This document shows positions 7,854 to 16,747 of a stretch of DNA of 64,000 nucleotides, one piece after another. The DNA lies in NCBI RefSeq assembly GCF_017313105.1, contig NZ_JAFLND010000002.1, positions 186,001 through 250,000 of the forward strand, given 5' to 3'. Numbering within the stretch: the first letter of the stretch is position 1; each line of letters begins with the position of its first letter. The stretch is from [Muricauda] lutisoli (nom. illeg.). GTDB taxonomy: Bacteria > Bacteroidota > Bacteroidia > Flavobacteriales > Flavobacteriaceae. The notes under the pieces are model-generated. The model was not told the origin of the DNA, searched no databases, and saw only the letters and a list, made by a program, of their open reading frames with translations. The position numbers were made by a program, and so were the translations under genes.

Positions 7854-8783
7854 TTAATTCTCAAATTCTATATCAACATAATCATTAATAATGCCATTAC
7901 TGATCAGATTGGCAAATTCTTTTCTGTTTGATCTAAGTGAGATTTTGTTACTGGATCTAGAAGTGTTTTCCAAGGTTATCAAGCTTATGGCCGGAAGAAT
8001 ATTTCGAGCTAAATAAAGGCTGTTTTTGTCCTCAAAGATCAAGCTGGCTTCGTCAAAAGTTGTATTGGAAACACTGTTCTCCTTGAATACATTTTGAATA
8101 TTCTCTGCAAAACGCTGGCCTTGTGTGCTCTTGTTATAATGGTAAACTGCTACATCCAAATTACCGGACCCGGTTATATTCTCAGCACGGATCAACAACA
8201 CACGTTGGTATTTGCCCGTATTTTGTATGTAACGCTTATTGATTGCTTTGGTATAATCCCCCATAGGGTTCTCAACGGATAAGCTGTCTCTAACCATATT
8301 ATTGGAAACTTCGTCTCCCATTACATATACCTTAGCTCCGTGTACCATGAGCTCCGCGGCCAAACGTTGTGTAATATCGGCAACGAAGTTTTTGTCCTGC
8401 TCTGTGGTATTATCGGTGATCAGGTAATACACCGCATCTTTAAGCTTGTCACTTTTCAGATACATTTGTGCAAGTTCCTTATCAAAAATTGGCTCCTCAA
8501 CATCTGCTATGGCTTCTATCAATACACCTGTTTTTTTAAAGGAATCATCGGTGTAGGGCACTTTGTAGTTTTCCCCTAACTTTAAAAGAGTGCCTTCCTT
8601 TATCTTTTCGGCATTCAGCTCTAAAAATGTTCCGTAATGTTTGACGGGGTCCAATCCTTGTTTGCGAAGCAGGGAAAAAATACCATCTCCTTGCTCAGCA
8701 ACCACATTGTAATAAGGGTTTTCCTGCCCAAAGAGGAATGTACAGGCCCATACCCAAAATAGAAGGGTCAATCTTGATTTCAT
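7854..8783 (-). CDS. Amidase-fold pseudoenzyme paralogue, secreted
   Basis: About 309 residues starting at ATG 8783 (MKSRLTLLFWVWACTFLFG is a signal peptide); an in-frame start 34 codons upstream gives an implausible N-terminus. It aligns end to end with the following amidase: EQGDGIFSLLRKQGLDP matches its LysM-like segment and KYQRVLLIRAEN its KYQRLLVTHVDS. The four active-site positions are all replaced: His122 by Asn125, Glu142 by Asn132, His225 by Arg199 and Glu296 by Thr. It therefore cannot bind zinc in the family manner. The frame is intact and the protein full length, so it is a maintained non-catalytic paralogue rather than a decaying gene. A regulatory or peptidoglycan-binding partner role for the active amidase is inference. 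Confidence 0.8.
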   Translation of the reverse strand: MKSRLTLLFWVWACTFLFGQENPYYNVVAEQGDGIFSLLRKQGLDPVKHYGTFLELNAEKIKEGTLLKLGENYKVPYTDDSFKKTGVLIEAIADVEEPIFDKELAQMYLKSDKLKDAVYYLITDNTTEQDKNFVADITQRLAAELMVHGAKVYVMGDEVSNNMVRDSLSVENPMGDYTKAINKRYIQNTGKYQRVLLIRAENITGSGNLDVAVYHYNKSTQGQRFAENIQNVFKENSVSNTTFDEASLIFEDKNSLYLARNILPAISLITLENTSRSSNKISLRSNRKEFANLISNGIINDYVDIEFEN

Positions 8784-8881
8784 TGCTGAAAGTTTTTGGG
8801 AGGGGTGTATTACAAATATCACAAAAAATAAAACACGAAGACATGTTTTAGCAGAAAAAATCCCACAATCTTTTAACAATT

Positions 8882-9895
8882 TCAAAGACGTGATTCCTTC
8901 ACTTGGGCATATTGCTTTCTAATTATGGATTCTGCAGGTTTATTTTGGGGAGTAAAACGGTTATCCTCATGACCACCAACTTTGTCGTGTTGCATAAACC
9001 ATTTCCAAACAAATCCTCCCGCAAACCAATCCTCATTCCAAAATTCATCAAAAAGTACCTGCGTGGCCCTAGCCTGCGCCTCGAGGTTTACTTCCTCCTG
9101 ATTTCGGTCTACCAACCAAGGTTTTTTACCTGTAAAATCCATGCTTCGATACCCAAATTCAGTGAACAAAATGGGCTTATCAACTTCTTTTACAAGATTG
9201 TACATTTTGGTTTTCCAAGGCTGCCAGCCCTGGGTAAGGGTTTCAATAGTAGGATTTTGCTTTTCACACAATGGAAAATAGGCGTTTACACCAATATAAT
9301 CCAGTTCCGACCAAAAAGGCGTTTTTGCATATTCATCCCAATTGGCTGCATAGGTGAGCTTTCCATGATACACTACTCGTACTTTTTGAATTAGCTCTTT
9401 CCAGAATTCAGGTCGCTCTTTCACAAAAGTCTTTAGTTCGGTTCCAATACAAAAAATATCACTTTGGGTCTCTTCGGCCAGTTCCGCGAATAGTAGAATA
9501 AATTTTTCGTAGGATTCCTCCAGTTTGTTCCATTCTGCTTCAGAAGGCATCTTCATATTGCCGGTAAACTCTCCTCTATGAATCCAGATTTGGGGTTTCA
9601 CCATGACCATCACTCCATTTTGATGTAGTTTTTCAATATACTGTTTAGCCCCTTCTCTTCGTTCTCCAAACCATTGCCGATCCATATTGAAAAACAATTC
9701 AGATGAGTTTTTTTCATTAATGAAACCAAAGGGCATTATAGCCGCATAATTTGCCTGAACATCAAGAACAGGGTCGATATGCTGTTGCGATAATTCTTCC
9801 CCGGAAGCAACAAAACTGACACCATTGACTTTGTCAAACTTGCTGGTAGCGCAAGAGACAAAAGCAAGAACCCATAAAAAAATTAGCTTCTTCAT
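8882..9895 (-). CDS. GH113-like glycoside hydrolase lipoprotein
   Basis: About 337 residues starting at ATG 9895; a longer frame to 10003 lacks a credible start. MKKLIFLWVLAFVSC is a lipoprotein signal with Cys15. The remainder is a TIM barrel of the GH113 type (beta-mannanase relatives): IMPFGFIN strand, KPQIWIHRGEF at about 100-110, FCIGTELKTF with Glu153 as probable acid/base, VNAYFPLC, and ILFTEFGYRS with Glu246 as probable nucleophile. Aromatic residues near the end (GGFVWKWFM) would line the cleft. Family members hydrolyse beta-1,4-mannan, but Bacteroidota homologues often have unknown substrates, so mannanase activity is not assumed. It is first in a minus-strand set with the two amidase-fold genes, about 100 bp apart, which may point to a cell-wall role. 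Confidence 0.78.
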   Translation of the reverse strand: MKKLIFLWVLAFVSCATSKFDKVNGVSFVASGEELSQQHIDPVLDVQANYAAIMPFGFINEKNSSELFFNMDRQWFGERREGAKQYIEKLHQNGVMVMVKPQIWIHRGEFTGNMKMPSEAEWNKLEESYEKFILLFAELAEETQSDIFCIGTELKTFVKERPEFWKELIQKVRVVYHGKLTYAANWDEYAKTPFWSELDYIGVNAYFPLCEKQNPTIETLTQGWQPWKTKMYNLVKEVDKPILFTEFGYRSMDFTGKKPWLVDRNQEEVNLEAQARATQVLFDEFWNEDWFAGGFVWKWFMQHDKVGGHEDNRFTPQNKPAESIIRKQYAQVKESRL

Positions 9896-9932
9896 AATAA
9901 TTGTGGACCCTTCTAAAATAATAATTTTAAAA

Positions 9933-9945
9933 CAGCTATTAGCTG
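9933..9945. promoter_or_regulatory. 13-bp palindrome between divergent genes
   Basis: CAGCTA-T-TAGCTG is a perfect dyad 38 bp upstream of the GH113 gene and 79 bp upstream of the divergent oxidoreductase. It could be an operator serving either side. No known regulator motif is recognised and no exact TAnnTTTG box is present on either strand here. Confidence 0.25.
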
Positions 9946-10023
9946 CTAAATTCTTATTAATTTTCATTTTACTGTTAAGTTCTTCCCATAAAACTCGACA
10001 CATAAAGCAATCAAACCCAATCC

Positions 10024-11373
10024 ATGGAACACATTGTAATTATCGGAAATGGTATTGCAGGAGTTACTGCTGCAAGGCATATCCGTAAACTTTCGGACAA
10101 AAAAATTACCATTGTTTCGGCCGAATCCGACTATTTTTTTTCCAGAACAGCCTTGATGTATGTGTACATGGGCCATATGAAGTTTGAGCACACCCAACCC
10201 TATGAAAACCACTTCTGGAAAAAGAACCGAATAGATTTGATAAGGGGGTACGTTACCAAGGTAAACACAAAAGAAAAATCACTTCATATTGATGGATCCC
10301 CAGACCTCAACTACGATAAACTTATTATTGCAACAGGGTCAAAACCCAACAAATTTGGATGGCCTGGACAAGATCTAGATGGTGTTCAAGGACTGTACTC
10401 CAAGCAAGATCTGGAACTGCTGGAAGAAAACGCACCGAACAACAAATTATGTAAACGAGCAATAATCGTGGGTGGTGGGCTTATTGGTATTGAATTGGCC
10501 GAAATGCTTCGTACACGCGATATCCCAGTTACTTTTTTGGTGAGAGAAACCAGTTTTTGGAACAACATATTACCCGATGGAGATTCAGCAATGATCAATG
10601 AGCACATTCGGGAACATCATATTGATTTGCGTTTGGGTACTTCGTTAAAAGAAATCAATTCGGACGAAAATGGAAGAGTAAAATCCGTGACCCTTGCCGA
10701 AACAGGAGAAGAAATTGAATGTAATCTGGTCGGGTTAACTGCGGGAGTTACACCAAATATTGATTTCCTAGAGGATTCGGGCATTGAATTAGGTCGAGGT
10801 GTAAAGGTGAATCGGTTTTTGGAGACCAACCTTGAAGATGTGTACGCCATTGGCGATTGCGCAGAGCAACACGAGGCCATTGGGAATAGACGGCCGATCG
10901 AAGCTGTTTGGTACACAGGCCGGATGATGGGCGAAACCCTTGCCCAGACCATCTGTGGGAACCGAATGGAATACAAGCCAGGGCATTGGTTCAACTCTGC
11001 CAAGTTTCTGGATATTGAGTACCAAACCTATGGTTGGGTTTTTCCGGAACCAAGAAAAAAAGAAAACGAAGTCCATTTCCATTGGAGGCATCCCAAAGAA
11101 AAACGCTGTATCACTATCGCGTTTGATAAGGATTCCGAAACCGTTTTGGGCATCAACACTTTTGGGATTCGTTTGCGGCACGAAGTTTTTGACCGATGGC
11201 TCAGTGAAAAAAGAACTGTTGATTTTGTGATGGAGCATCTCAGAGATGCCAATTTTGACCCTGAATTTTATAAAAATCTTGAATTTGAGATTGTGTCAAA
11301 ATACAATTCCGATTTCGGAAAATCCATCAACCTGAAAAAGAAAAACCTAAAACGCATCTTCAAGATTGCTTAA
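10024..11373 (+). CDS. NAD(P)/FAD-dependent oxidoreductase (pyridine nucleotide-disulfide family)
   Basis: 449 residues, cytoplasmic. The FAD Rossmann motif is IGNGIAGVTAA (about 7-17), the ATG motif is IIATGSKP, the NAD(P) Rossmann motif is IVGGGLIGIELAE, and the second FAD motif is VYAIGDCAE. No redox-active CxxxxC pair is present, so it is not a disulfide reductase; it resembles the NirB-N/NADH oxidase/ferredoxin reductase group. The C-terminal 130 residues, rich in Lys and aromatic residues, are not a standard dimerisation domain. The next gene, a membrane polyferredoxin, starts 10 bp after its stop, so it most likely feeds electrons from NAD(P)H to that protein. The electron acceptor beyond that is unknown. 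Confidence 0.85.
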   Translation: MEHIVIIGNGIAGVTAARHIRKLSDKKITIVSAESDYFFSRTALMYVYMGHMKFEHTQPYENHFWKKNRIDLIRGYVTKVNTKEKSLHIDGSPDLNYDKLIIATGSKPNKFGWPGQDLDGVQGLYSKQDLELLEENAPNNKLCKRAIIVGGGLIGIELAEMLRTRDIPVTFLVRETSFWNNILPDGDSAMINEHIREHHIDLRLGTSLKEINSDENGRVKSVTLAETGEEIECNLVGLTAGVTPNIDFLEDSGIELGRGVKVNRFLETNLEDVYAIGDCAEQHEAIGNRRPIEAVWYTGRMMGETLAQTICGNRMEYKPGHWFNSAKFLDIEYQTYGWVFPEPRKKENEVHFHWRHPKEKRCITIAFDKDSETVLGINTFGIRLRHEVFDRWLSEKRTVDFVMEHLRDANFDPEFYKNLEFEIVSKYNSDFGKSINLKKKNLKRIFKIA

Positions 11374-11382
11374 GCTATAATT

Positions 11383-12987
11383 ATGAGCACCTATAATAAA
11401 AGTATGGCCTTAACGGGCGAACCACCAAAAAGTTTGAGCCTTGGTCAAAAACTTGCCGTCCTTTTGGGATTATCGGGACTCGGCATTTTGCTTTTGGCTG
11501 TTTTTAATACAAGTTTTCCGAACAAGACCTTATGGTTGACCTTGTCCTTATCCGCCATTGGCATTGGAACCATTTGGTTTTCTTGGGATGCCTATTCCCA
11601 AAAAATTCCAGGCATTAAAAACGACGGGGTTTGGTTCAAATCCATTTCCAATAGAGGGTTATGGGGATGGGTGGCAGGTTTGTCGCTCACAGGGTTTTAC
11701 ATTGTGCTCTATTTTTATCCAGAATACCTTGGCTTGGTCAGCGATGGGGAAAACAAAGGTGTTATTGCCCTTTTTGACCCCCTCAGCAAATTTTTGAACG
11801 GCAATCCCGCAAGCCAGTGGTTTGTCTATGGGACTCTTTACACCGTTGCCATTTTAGCCTTTGGTATCAAGTTCCTCTGGAAATACCGACATAACCGTTA
11901 CGAAAGATTGCGGACTTGGAGCGTGATGTTCTTTCAAACCGCTTTTGCTTTCATTATCCCAGAGTTGATGGCACGCTTGAACGGCCACAAAATTTTAGAC
12001 GGGGGAAGTTTACCTTACTACGATCTCAAAAATATTTGGCCGCTCAATTATTACAATTTTGAGGGCTATCGTATTAAAATGTTTTTAAGTTCGGGAGAAA
12101 TTGGTTTTGCCTTGTTGATTTTTGGCATCCTTTCCATTTTTGTGATCACACCTATCCTAACCTATAAATATGGCAAAAGATGGTACTGTTCTTGGGTCTG
12201 CGGCTGTGGAGGATTGGCAGAAACTGCCGGTGATTCCTTTAGGCAATTAAGCGATAAATCCACATTTGCATGGAAGGTCGAGCGCTGGGTAGTGCACAGC
12301 GTAGTGGTTTTCGTGACTTTGATGACCACCGCCGTGATCTATTCCTATTTGGGAACGGACACCAGTAAATATTGGTTGACCAAAAGTTCCTTTTTAATCG
12401 GCGTGGCCGTTTTACTGACGCTAGTGTTCGGTTGGGCAATGATCTTTAAACGAGGTCAGCTACAAAAAGATGCGCAGTACGGAGCCATAGGTTACTTTGT
12501 GATCATCATGGCCCTTATCGGATTTCATTTTTTCAGTGGGGAAGGTGAAGTTTTCCTTTTCAAATCGGGAACACTGCGTAAATCCTATTCCTTTTTGATC
12601 GGCAGTATATTTTCAGGAGTTATCGGAACGGGCTTCTACCCTATCTTCGGAAGTAGGGTATGGTGCCGTTTTGGCTGTCCAATGGCTGCCATCCTGGGTT
12701 TCCAGCAAAAACTGTTCTCTCGATTCAGGATCACTACAAACGGGGGGCAGTGTATCTCTTGCGGCAATTGTTCTACCTATTGCGAAATGGGCATCGATGT
12801 GCGTGCCTATGCCCAAAAAGGGGAGAACATAGTTCGAGCAAGTTGTGTAGGATGCGGTATTTGTTCCGCTGTTTGTCCTCGTGGCGTGCTTAAATTGGAG
12901 AATGGTCCTTTGGAAGGTAGGATAGATAGCAACCAAGTATTATTGGGGAACGATGTAGACCTCATGAACCTTGTCAACAAAAAATAA
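11383..12987 (+). CDS. Membrane-bound 4Fe-4S polyferredoxin (NosR/NapH/CcoG-like)
   Basis: 534 residues. About seven hydrophobic helices occur between residues 20 and 420. Cysteine groups CSWVCGCGG (about 270) and CRFGCP (about 428) follow the NapH/NosR polyferredoxin pattern, and two classical clusters are near the C-terminus: CISCGNCSTYCEMG and CVGCGICSAVCPRG, each able to hold a 4Fe-4S centre. Proteins of this build pass electrons across or along the inner membrane. With the preceding FAD enzyme it forms a likely two-gene NAD(P)H-to-membrane electron module. No nos, nap or cytochrome oxidase genes are nearby, so the terminal acceptor is open. The glycosyltransferase genes that follow have a separate -7 box. 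Confidence 0.85.
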   Translation: MSTYNKSMALTGEPPKSLSLGQKLAVLLGLSGLGILLLAVFNTSFPNKTLWLTLSLSAIGIGTIWFSWDAYSQKIPGIKNDGVWFKSISNRGLWGWVAGLSLTGFYIVLYFYPEYLGLVSDGENKGVIALFDPLSKFLNGNPASQWFVYGTLYTVAILAFGIKFLWKYRHNRYERLRTWSVMFFQTAFAFIIPELMARLNGHKILDGGSLPYYDLKNIWPLNYYNFEGYRIKMFLSSGEIGFALLIFGILSIFVITPILTYKYGKRWYCSWVCGCGGLAETAGDSFRQLSDKSTFAWKVERWVVHSVVVFVTLMTTAVIYSYLGTDTSKYWLTKSSFLIGVAVLLTLVFGWAMIFKRGQLQKDAQYGAIGYFVIIMALIGFHFFSGEGEVFLFKSGTLRKSYSFLIGSIFSGVIGTGFYPIFGSRVWCRFGCPMAAILGFQQKLFSRFRITTNGGQCISCGNCSTYCEMGIDVRAYAQKGENIVRASCVGCGICSAVCPRGVLKLENGPLEGRIDSNQVLLGNDVDLMNLVNKK

Positions 12988-13036
12988 ACAGACTTCCTTT
13001 TTTGAACAATCACGGTCAGATATCAATGGAAAATTT

Positions 13037-13044
13037 TAGTTTTG
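13037..13044 (+). promoter_or_regulatory. Bacteroidota-type -7 box before the glycosyltransferase set
   Basis: TAGTTTTG fits TAnnTTTG exactly and lies 38 bp before the ATG at 13082. The nearest TTTG upstream (13001-13004) is 32 nt away, too far for a standard -33 box. Confidence 0.4.
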
Positions 13045-13081
13045 GCAACCACTAACACGAACTAAAATTGATTCCCAGCCA

Positions 13082-13771
13082 ATGGCGGACATCAAAGTCA
13101 TTATCCCAGCAATCAACGAAGGAGATTCCATTGGTTTGGTAGTCTCGGAAATTCCTGGTCATGTATCCGAAATAATTGTTGTGGACAACGGTTCTGAAGA
13201 CGATACCTTGGTAAATGCAAAAAAAGCAGGAGCAACGGTAGTAACCGAAAACCGCAAGGGATATGGGTTTGCTTGCCTAAAGGGATTAAATTACATCTCC
13301 GAAAGATCCAAAACACCCGACATTATCGTATTTATCGACGGAGATTATTCAGATTATCCAGAGGAATTGGATAAGATTATCGCCCCAATTTTGGAAAATG
13401 ACGTCGATTTTGTGGTTGGAGCGCGAAAAAAATCACTTCGTGAACCAGGATCAATGACCCCACAACAGGTTTTTGGCAACCAATTGGCCACATTTTTAAT
13501 GCGATTGTTTTTTAGGTCAAAATTTACGGATTTAGGACCTTTTAGGGCGATAAAATATGAAAAGCTCAAAGAATTGAAAATGCAGGACACAACTTATGGA
13601 TGGACTGTGGAAATGCAATTGAAAATTTTGAGAAAAAAAATGTCATATATCGAAGTACCAGTACGTTACAAACGAAGAATTGGCGTATCAAAAGTATCAG
13701 GTACGGTAAAAGGTACTATATTTGCGGGCATAAAAATATTGGGTTGGATCTTTAAATACAGTTTAAAATAA
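13082..13771 (+). CDS. Family 2 glycosyltransferase, polyprenyl-phosphate type
   Basis: 229 residues with a GT-A fold. VIIPAINEGDSIG (about 5-17) starts the nucleotide-sugar site, EIIVVDNGSEDDT gives the first acidic motif, and VFIDGDYSDYPEE supplies the DxD-like metal site. No transmembrane helix is visible, so it is of the dolichyl/polyprenyl-phosphate hexose synthase class without the membrane anchor. It may make a lipid-linked sugar donor used by the GT-C enzyme two genes downstream, which is inference from gene order. Its stop shares one base with the next start (TAATG). TIGR04283 of arsenosugar loci is also family 2, but the N-terminal pattern here is different. Confidence 0.85.
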   Translation: MADIKVIIPAINEGDSIGLVVSEIPGHVSEIIVVDNGSEDDTLVNAKKAGATVVTENRKGYGFACLKGLNYISERSKTPDIIVFIDGDYSDYPEELDKIIAPILENDVDFVVGARKKSLREPGSMTPQQVFGNQLATFLMRLFFRSKFTDLGPFRAIKYEKLKELKMQDTTYGWTVEMQLKILRKKMSYIEVPVRYKRRIGVSKVSGTVKGTIFAGIKILGWIFKYSLK

Positions 13772-15255
13772 TGGGACTTGCTATTACTTACATCATCATT
13801 GCTATTTATAGTATCGCCTTAGTTTTGATTTTCTTCTACAGCCTTGCGCAGTTGAATCTATTGATCAATTACCTTGGGTATAAAAGAAGAAACGAAGAAG
13901 CCCCAAAATTCAACCTTCTAGACCCCAAAGAAATTCCATTCGTGACCATTCAGCTTCCCATCTATAATGAGGAATACGTAATGGAGCGTTTGTTGGACAA
14001 CATCGCCAAAATAGAATACCCAAAAAGCAAGTTGGAAATTCAGGTGTTGGATGACTCTACCGATGATTCCGTTGCCGAAACCGCCAGAAGGGTACAAGAG
14101 CTTCAGGAAACTGGATTGGACATACAACACATTCGCCGCGAAAATCGAAAAGGCTTTAAAGCCGGTGCCCTAAAAGAAGGGCTCGAAATCGCCAAAGGAG
14201 ATTTTATAGCCATTTTTGATGCCGATTTTTTGCCAGAAACCGATTGGCTCAAGAAAACTGTTCCCTACTTTAAAGATGAAGAAATCGGTGTGGTCCAGAC
14301 CCGCTGGGGACACATCAATAGGGATTATTCTACCCTAACACGTATCCAAGCCTTTGCTTTGGATGCCCACTTTACCTTGGAGCAAGTAGGAAGAAACTCA
14401 AAAGGACACTTTATCAACTTTAACGGTACAGCAGGTATCTGGAGAAAACAATGCATTTTTGATGCAGGGAACTGGGAAGGTGATACCCTTACCGAAGATT
14501 TGGATTTGAGCTACCGTGCCCAATTGAAAAACTGGAAGTTCAAGTATTTGGAAGATGTTGAAACACCTGCAGAGCTTCCCGTTGTAATCAGTGCAGCGCG
14601 CTCACAGCAATTCCGTTGGAATAAAGGTGGGGCCGAAAACTTTAGAAAAACAGTTTGGAGTGTCATCACGGCCAAAAACATACCTTTTAAAACCAAGTTT
14701 CACGGGGTTATGCACTTATTGAACAGCTCTATGTTCCTTTGTGTTTTTACCGTGGCCTTGTTGAGCATTCCAATGCTCTACATCAAAAATACGTATGGGC
14801 ATTTGAGCTGGGTATTTGAGGTGACCAGCTTCTTCATCCTAAGTACAATAATCCTGTTCGTTTGTTATTGGTTCACCTACAAGAGTATACAGGGCAGTAG
14901 TTTCGATAATTTTGTGGATTACATCAAATTGTTCTTCACCTTTTTCTCTGTGGCATTGGGCTTTTCATTGCACAATACCGTAGCTGTTTTGGAAGGACAT
15001 TTAGGCAAACGAAGTGAGTTTGTAAGAACCCCAAAGTTCAACATCAATAACCTTACGGATTCCTGGAAGGGCAACAAGTACCTCACCAAGAAACTTTCGC
15101 CCAACATGATATTGGAGTTTGCACTTATGCTTTATTTCCTTTTCGGAATGTACAGCGCCATACCATTGAACGACTACGGATTGTTCCCTTTCCACTTGAT
15201 GTTGTTCCTAGGTTTTGGATTTGTATTCTTTAAATCCTTAACTTCCAAGGCATAA
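13771..15255 (+). CDS. Cellulose-synthase-like family 2 glycosyltransferase, membrane protein
   Basis: 494 residues. An N-terminal helix is followed by the catalytic domain: VTIQLPIYNEEYVMERLL, VLDDSTDD, IFDADFLPETDW (DxD), FNGTAGIWRK, TEDLDLSYRAQ (TED motif) and QQFRWNKG (QxxRW). These are the full D, DxD, TED, QxxRW set of processive or ceramide-glucosyltransferase-like enzymes. Four or five helices follow from about 310. There is no PilZ domain, so c-di-GMP control is not indicated, and no bcsB or bcsC homologue is adjacent, so it is not a cellulose operon. The product may be a glycolipid or short polysaccharide at the inner membrane. Confidence 0.88.
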   Translation: MGLAITYIIIAIYSIALVLIFFYSLAQLNLLINYLGYKRRNEEAPKFNLLDPKEIPFVTIQLPIYNEEYVMERLLDNIAKIEYPKSKLEIQVLDDSTDDSVAETARRVQELQETGLDIQHIRRENRKGFKAGALKEGLEIAKGDFIAIFDADFLPETDWLKKTVPYFKDEEIGVVQTRWGHINRDYSTLTRIQAFALDAHFTLEQVGRNSKGHFINFNGTAGIWRKQCIFDAGNWEGDTLTEDLDLSYRAQLKNWKFKYLEDVETPAELPVVISAARSQQFRWNKGGAENFRKTVWSVITAKNIPFKTKFHGVMHLLNSSMFLCVFTVALLSIPMLYIKNTYGHLSWVFEVTSFFILSTIILFVCYWFTYKSIQGSSFDNFVDYIKLFFTFFSVALGFSLHNTVAVLEGHLGKRSEFVRTPKFNINNLTDSWKGNKYLTKKLSPNMILEFALMLYFLFGMYSAIPLNDYGLFPFHLMLFLGFGFVFFKSLTSKA

Positions 15256-15264
15256 CACACCATT

Positions 15265-16617
15265 ATGCAATCTTACTGGCGACTGCACAGATACCCGATA
15301 TTGTTTGCTGTCGCTTGTATTTTGTTCTACTGGAGCTTCGCTTACAATTTGGTGCGAACCGATTTTGTAAAGCTTTTTATGCTCTTTGGGGCGCTATTTT
15401 ACCTCACTTTCAAAATTATCCAGTTCGAAAAGTGGAATTTTAAGTTCCTCTTGGTCATCGGGATACTTTTTCGATTGGTTTTCCTGATTGCAGAGCCTAA
15501 CCTCTCACAAGATTTTTACCGTTTTATATGGGATGGCAAACTCATCAAAAATGGCCTCAATCCCTATTTGTACACCCCAGACCAAATTATGGAACAAGCT
15601 ACGGTATCGTTTGACGGCATGAAGGAGCTGCACGAAGGGATGAGCACCCTTAACGCCAGACATTACAGTAATTACCCCCCAGTTAACCAAATACTTTTTG
15701 CACTTGCAACCCTTTTAGGCGGAGGAAGCATACTGGGCTCTACAATTGCGATGCGATTGATCGTGATCCTTGCAGACTTGGGCGTACTTTATTTTGGCAG
15801 GAAACTGTTGCAACACCTGAACAAAGCCAATCACTTGGCATTTTGGTACTTTTTAAATCCTTTGGTCGTCATCGAACTAACAGGCAACCTTCATTTTGAA
15901 GGGGTAATGCTCCTCTTCTTTGTTTGGGCCCTGCATCTTATCTCAAAAAACAAAGAATTCTGGGCAACACCCATATATGCCACTTCCATTATGGTGAAGC
16001 TAATGCCCCTGATGTTTTTGCCTCTGTTCATTAAATACCTGGGACTAAAAAAGAGTGCCATTTTTTACCTACTTATAGGTTTAGGTTGCGCCGCATTGCT
16101 CTTTCCTTTTTACGCCCCTGTGTTTATTGACAATTACTCGGAGAGCGTTGGACTATGGTTTTCAAATTTTGAATTCAATGCCAGCATATACAATGTGGTC
16201 AAGAAGATTGCGGTCACCTATTTTGAAGCCAAGCCTTGGGAATTAATTGATTCGTACGGCTCTTTAATTCAAAAAGTGGTCATTGTTATCGTATTACTGC
16301 TTGCTTTCCTTCGGAAAAACCAAAAACTGGAAAGCATGATCACATCAATGGTATTTGCCTTGGCTTGTTATTACTTTCTCTCCAGTACCGTACATCCGTG
16401 GTATGTGGTATTCCTCTTGGGATTTGCCATCTTTACCGACTACCGGTTTCCCTTGGTCTGGTCTTGCACCATTATACTCAGTTACTACGCCTACTCCAAT
16501 CCTGATTACAAAGAGAATCTATGGTTGTTGGCCATTGAATACATTTTGGTTATTGGCTTCTTTATTTATGAAATGATAGGAAGCAGGCCAAAAAAGTTAT
16601 ATTTCTTCAAAAAGTAA
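15265..16617 (+). CDS. GT-C type membrane glycosyltransferase (mannosyltransferase-like)
   Basis: 450 residues with about 10-12 hydrophobic helices. The loop after the second or third helix, SQDFYRFIWDGKLIKNG followed by NPY, is characteristic of polyprenyl-phosphate-dependent mannosyltransferases and related GT-C enzymes; the Asp in this loop is the usual catalytic base. These act on the outer face of the inner membrane using a lipid-linked sugar, which the first glycosyltransferase of this set could supply. The gene starts 9 bp after the preceding stop. The sugar and acceptor cannot be read from sequence. It is the last gene before the arginine leader region. Confidence 0.8.
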   Translation: MQSYWRLHRYPILFAVACILFYWSFAYNLVRTDFVKLFMLFGALFYLTFKIIQFEKWNFKFLLVIGILFRLVFLIAEPNLSQDFYRFIWDGKLIKNGLNPYLYTPDQIMEQATVSFDGMKELHEGMSTLNARHYSNYPPVNQILFALATLLGGGSILGSTIAMRLIVILADLGVLYFGRKLLQHLNKANHLAFWYFLNPLVVIELTGNLHFEGVMLLFFVWALHLISKNKEFWATPIYATSIMVKLMPLMFLPLFIKYLGLKKSAIFYLLIGLGCAALLFPFYAPVFIDNYSESVGLWFSNFEFNASIYNVVKKIAVTYFEAKPWELIDSYGSLIQKVVIVIVLLLAFLRKNQKLESMITSMVFALACYYFLSSTVHPWYVVFLLGFAIFTDYRFPLVWSCTIILSYYAYSNPDYKENLWLLAIEYILVIGFFIYEMIGSRPKKLYFFKK

Positions 16618-16663
16618 TCCCAACTTTAGTACAATTCGAATTAATTTGTACATTAGCCCCAGA

Positions 16664-16747
16664 ATGAAAGGACAACAATACATATTATCCACTTTGAGCA
16701 TCACTGCTCCTATCAGTCCGTTTACTCCCCGCCGTCGTCGCCCGTAA
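16664..16747 (+). CDS. Putative arginine leader peptide (27 codons ending in four Arg codons)
   Basis: ATG at 16664 opens a 27-codon frame closed by TAA at 16745. It ends in Pro, four consecutive arginine codons (CGC CGT CGT CGC at 16730-16741), Pro, stop. Its stop lies 91 bp upstream of the first arginine biosynthesis gene, and the following RNA can fold into competing stems. A run of codons for the end product directly upstream of its biosynthetic operon is the classical sign of ribosome-mediated attenuation, as in the his and trp leaders. A near-match -7 box, TTAATTTG (16641-16648), and a dyad GTACAA to TTGTAC (16629-16651) lie just upstream. The peptide itself probably has no function beyond being translated. 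I am not aware of a described arginine leader in Bacteroidota. Confidence 0.68.
   Translation: MKGQQYILSTLSITAPISPFTPRRRRP

Noticed and set aside
8784..8885. N-terminal extension of the amidase-like pseudoenzyme to 8885
   Set aside because: The signal peptide begins at the internal Met encoded at 8783, and the longer frame nearly abuts the preceding gene's stop with no plausible leader.
9896..10003. N-terminal extension of the GH113-like lipoprotein up to 10003
   Set aside because: The extension puts the lipoprotein signal 36 residues inside the protein; the start at 9895 gives a clean signal peptide.
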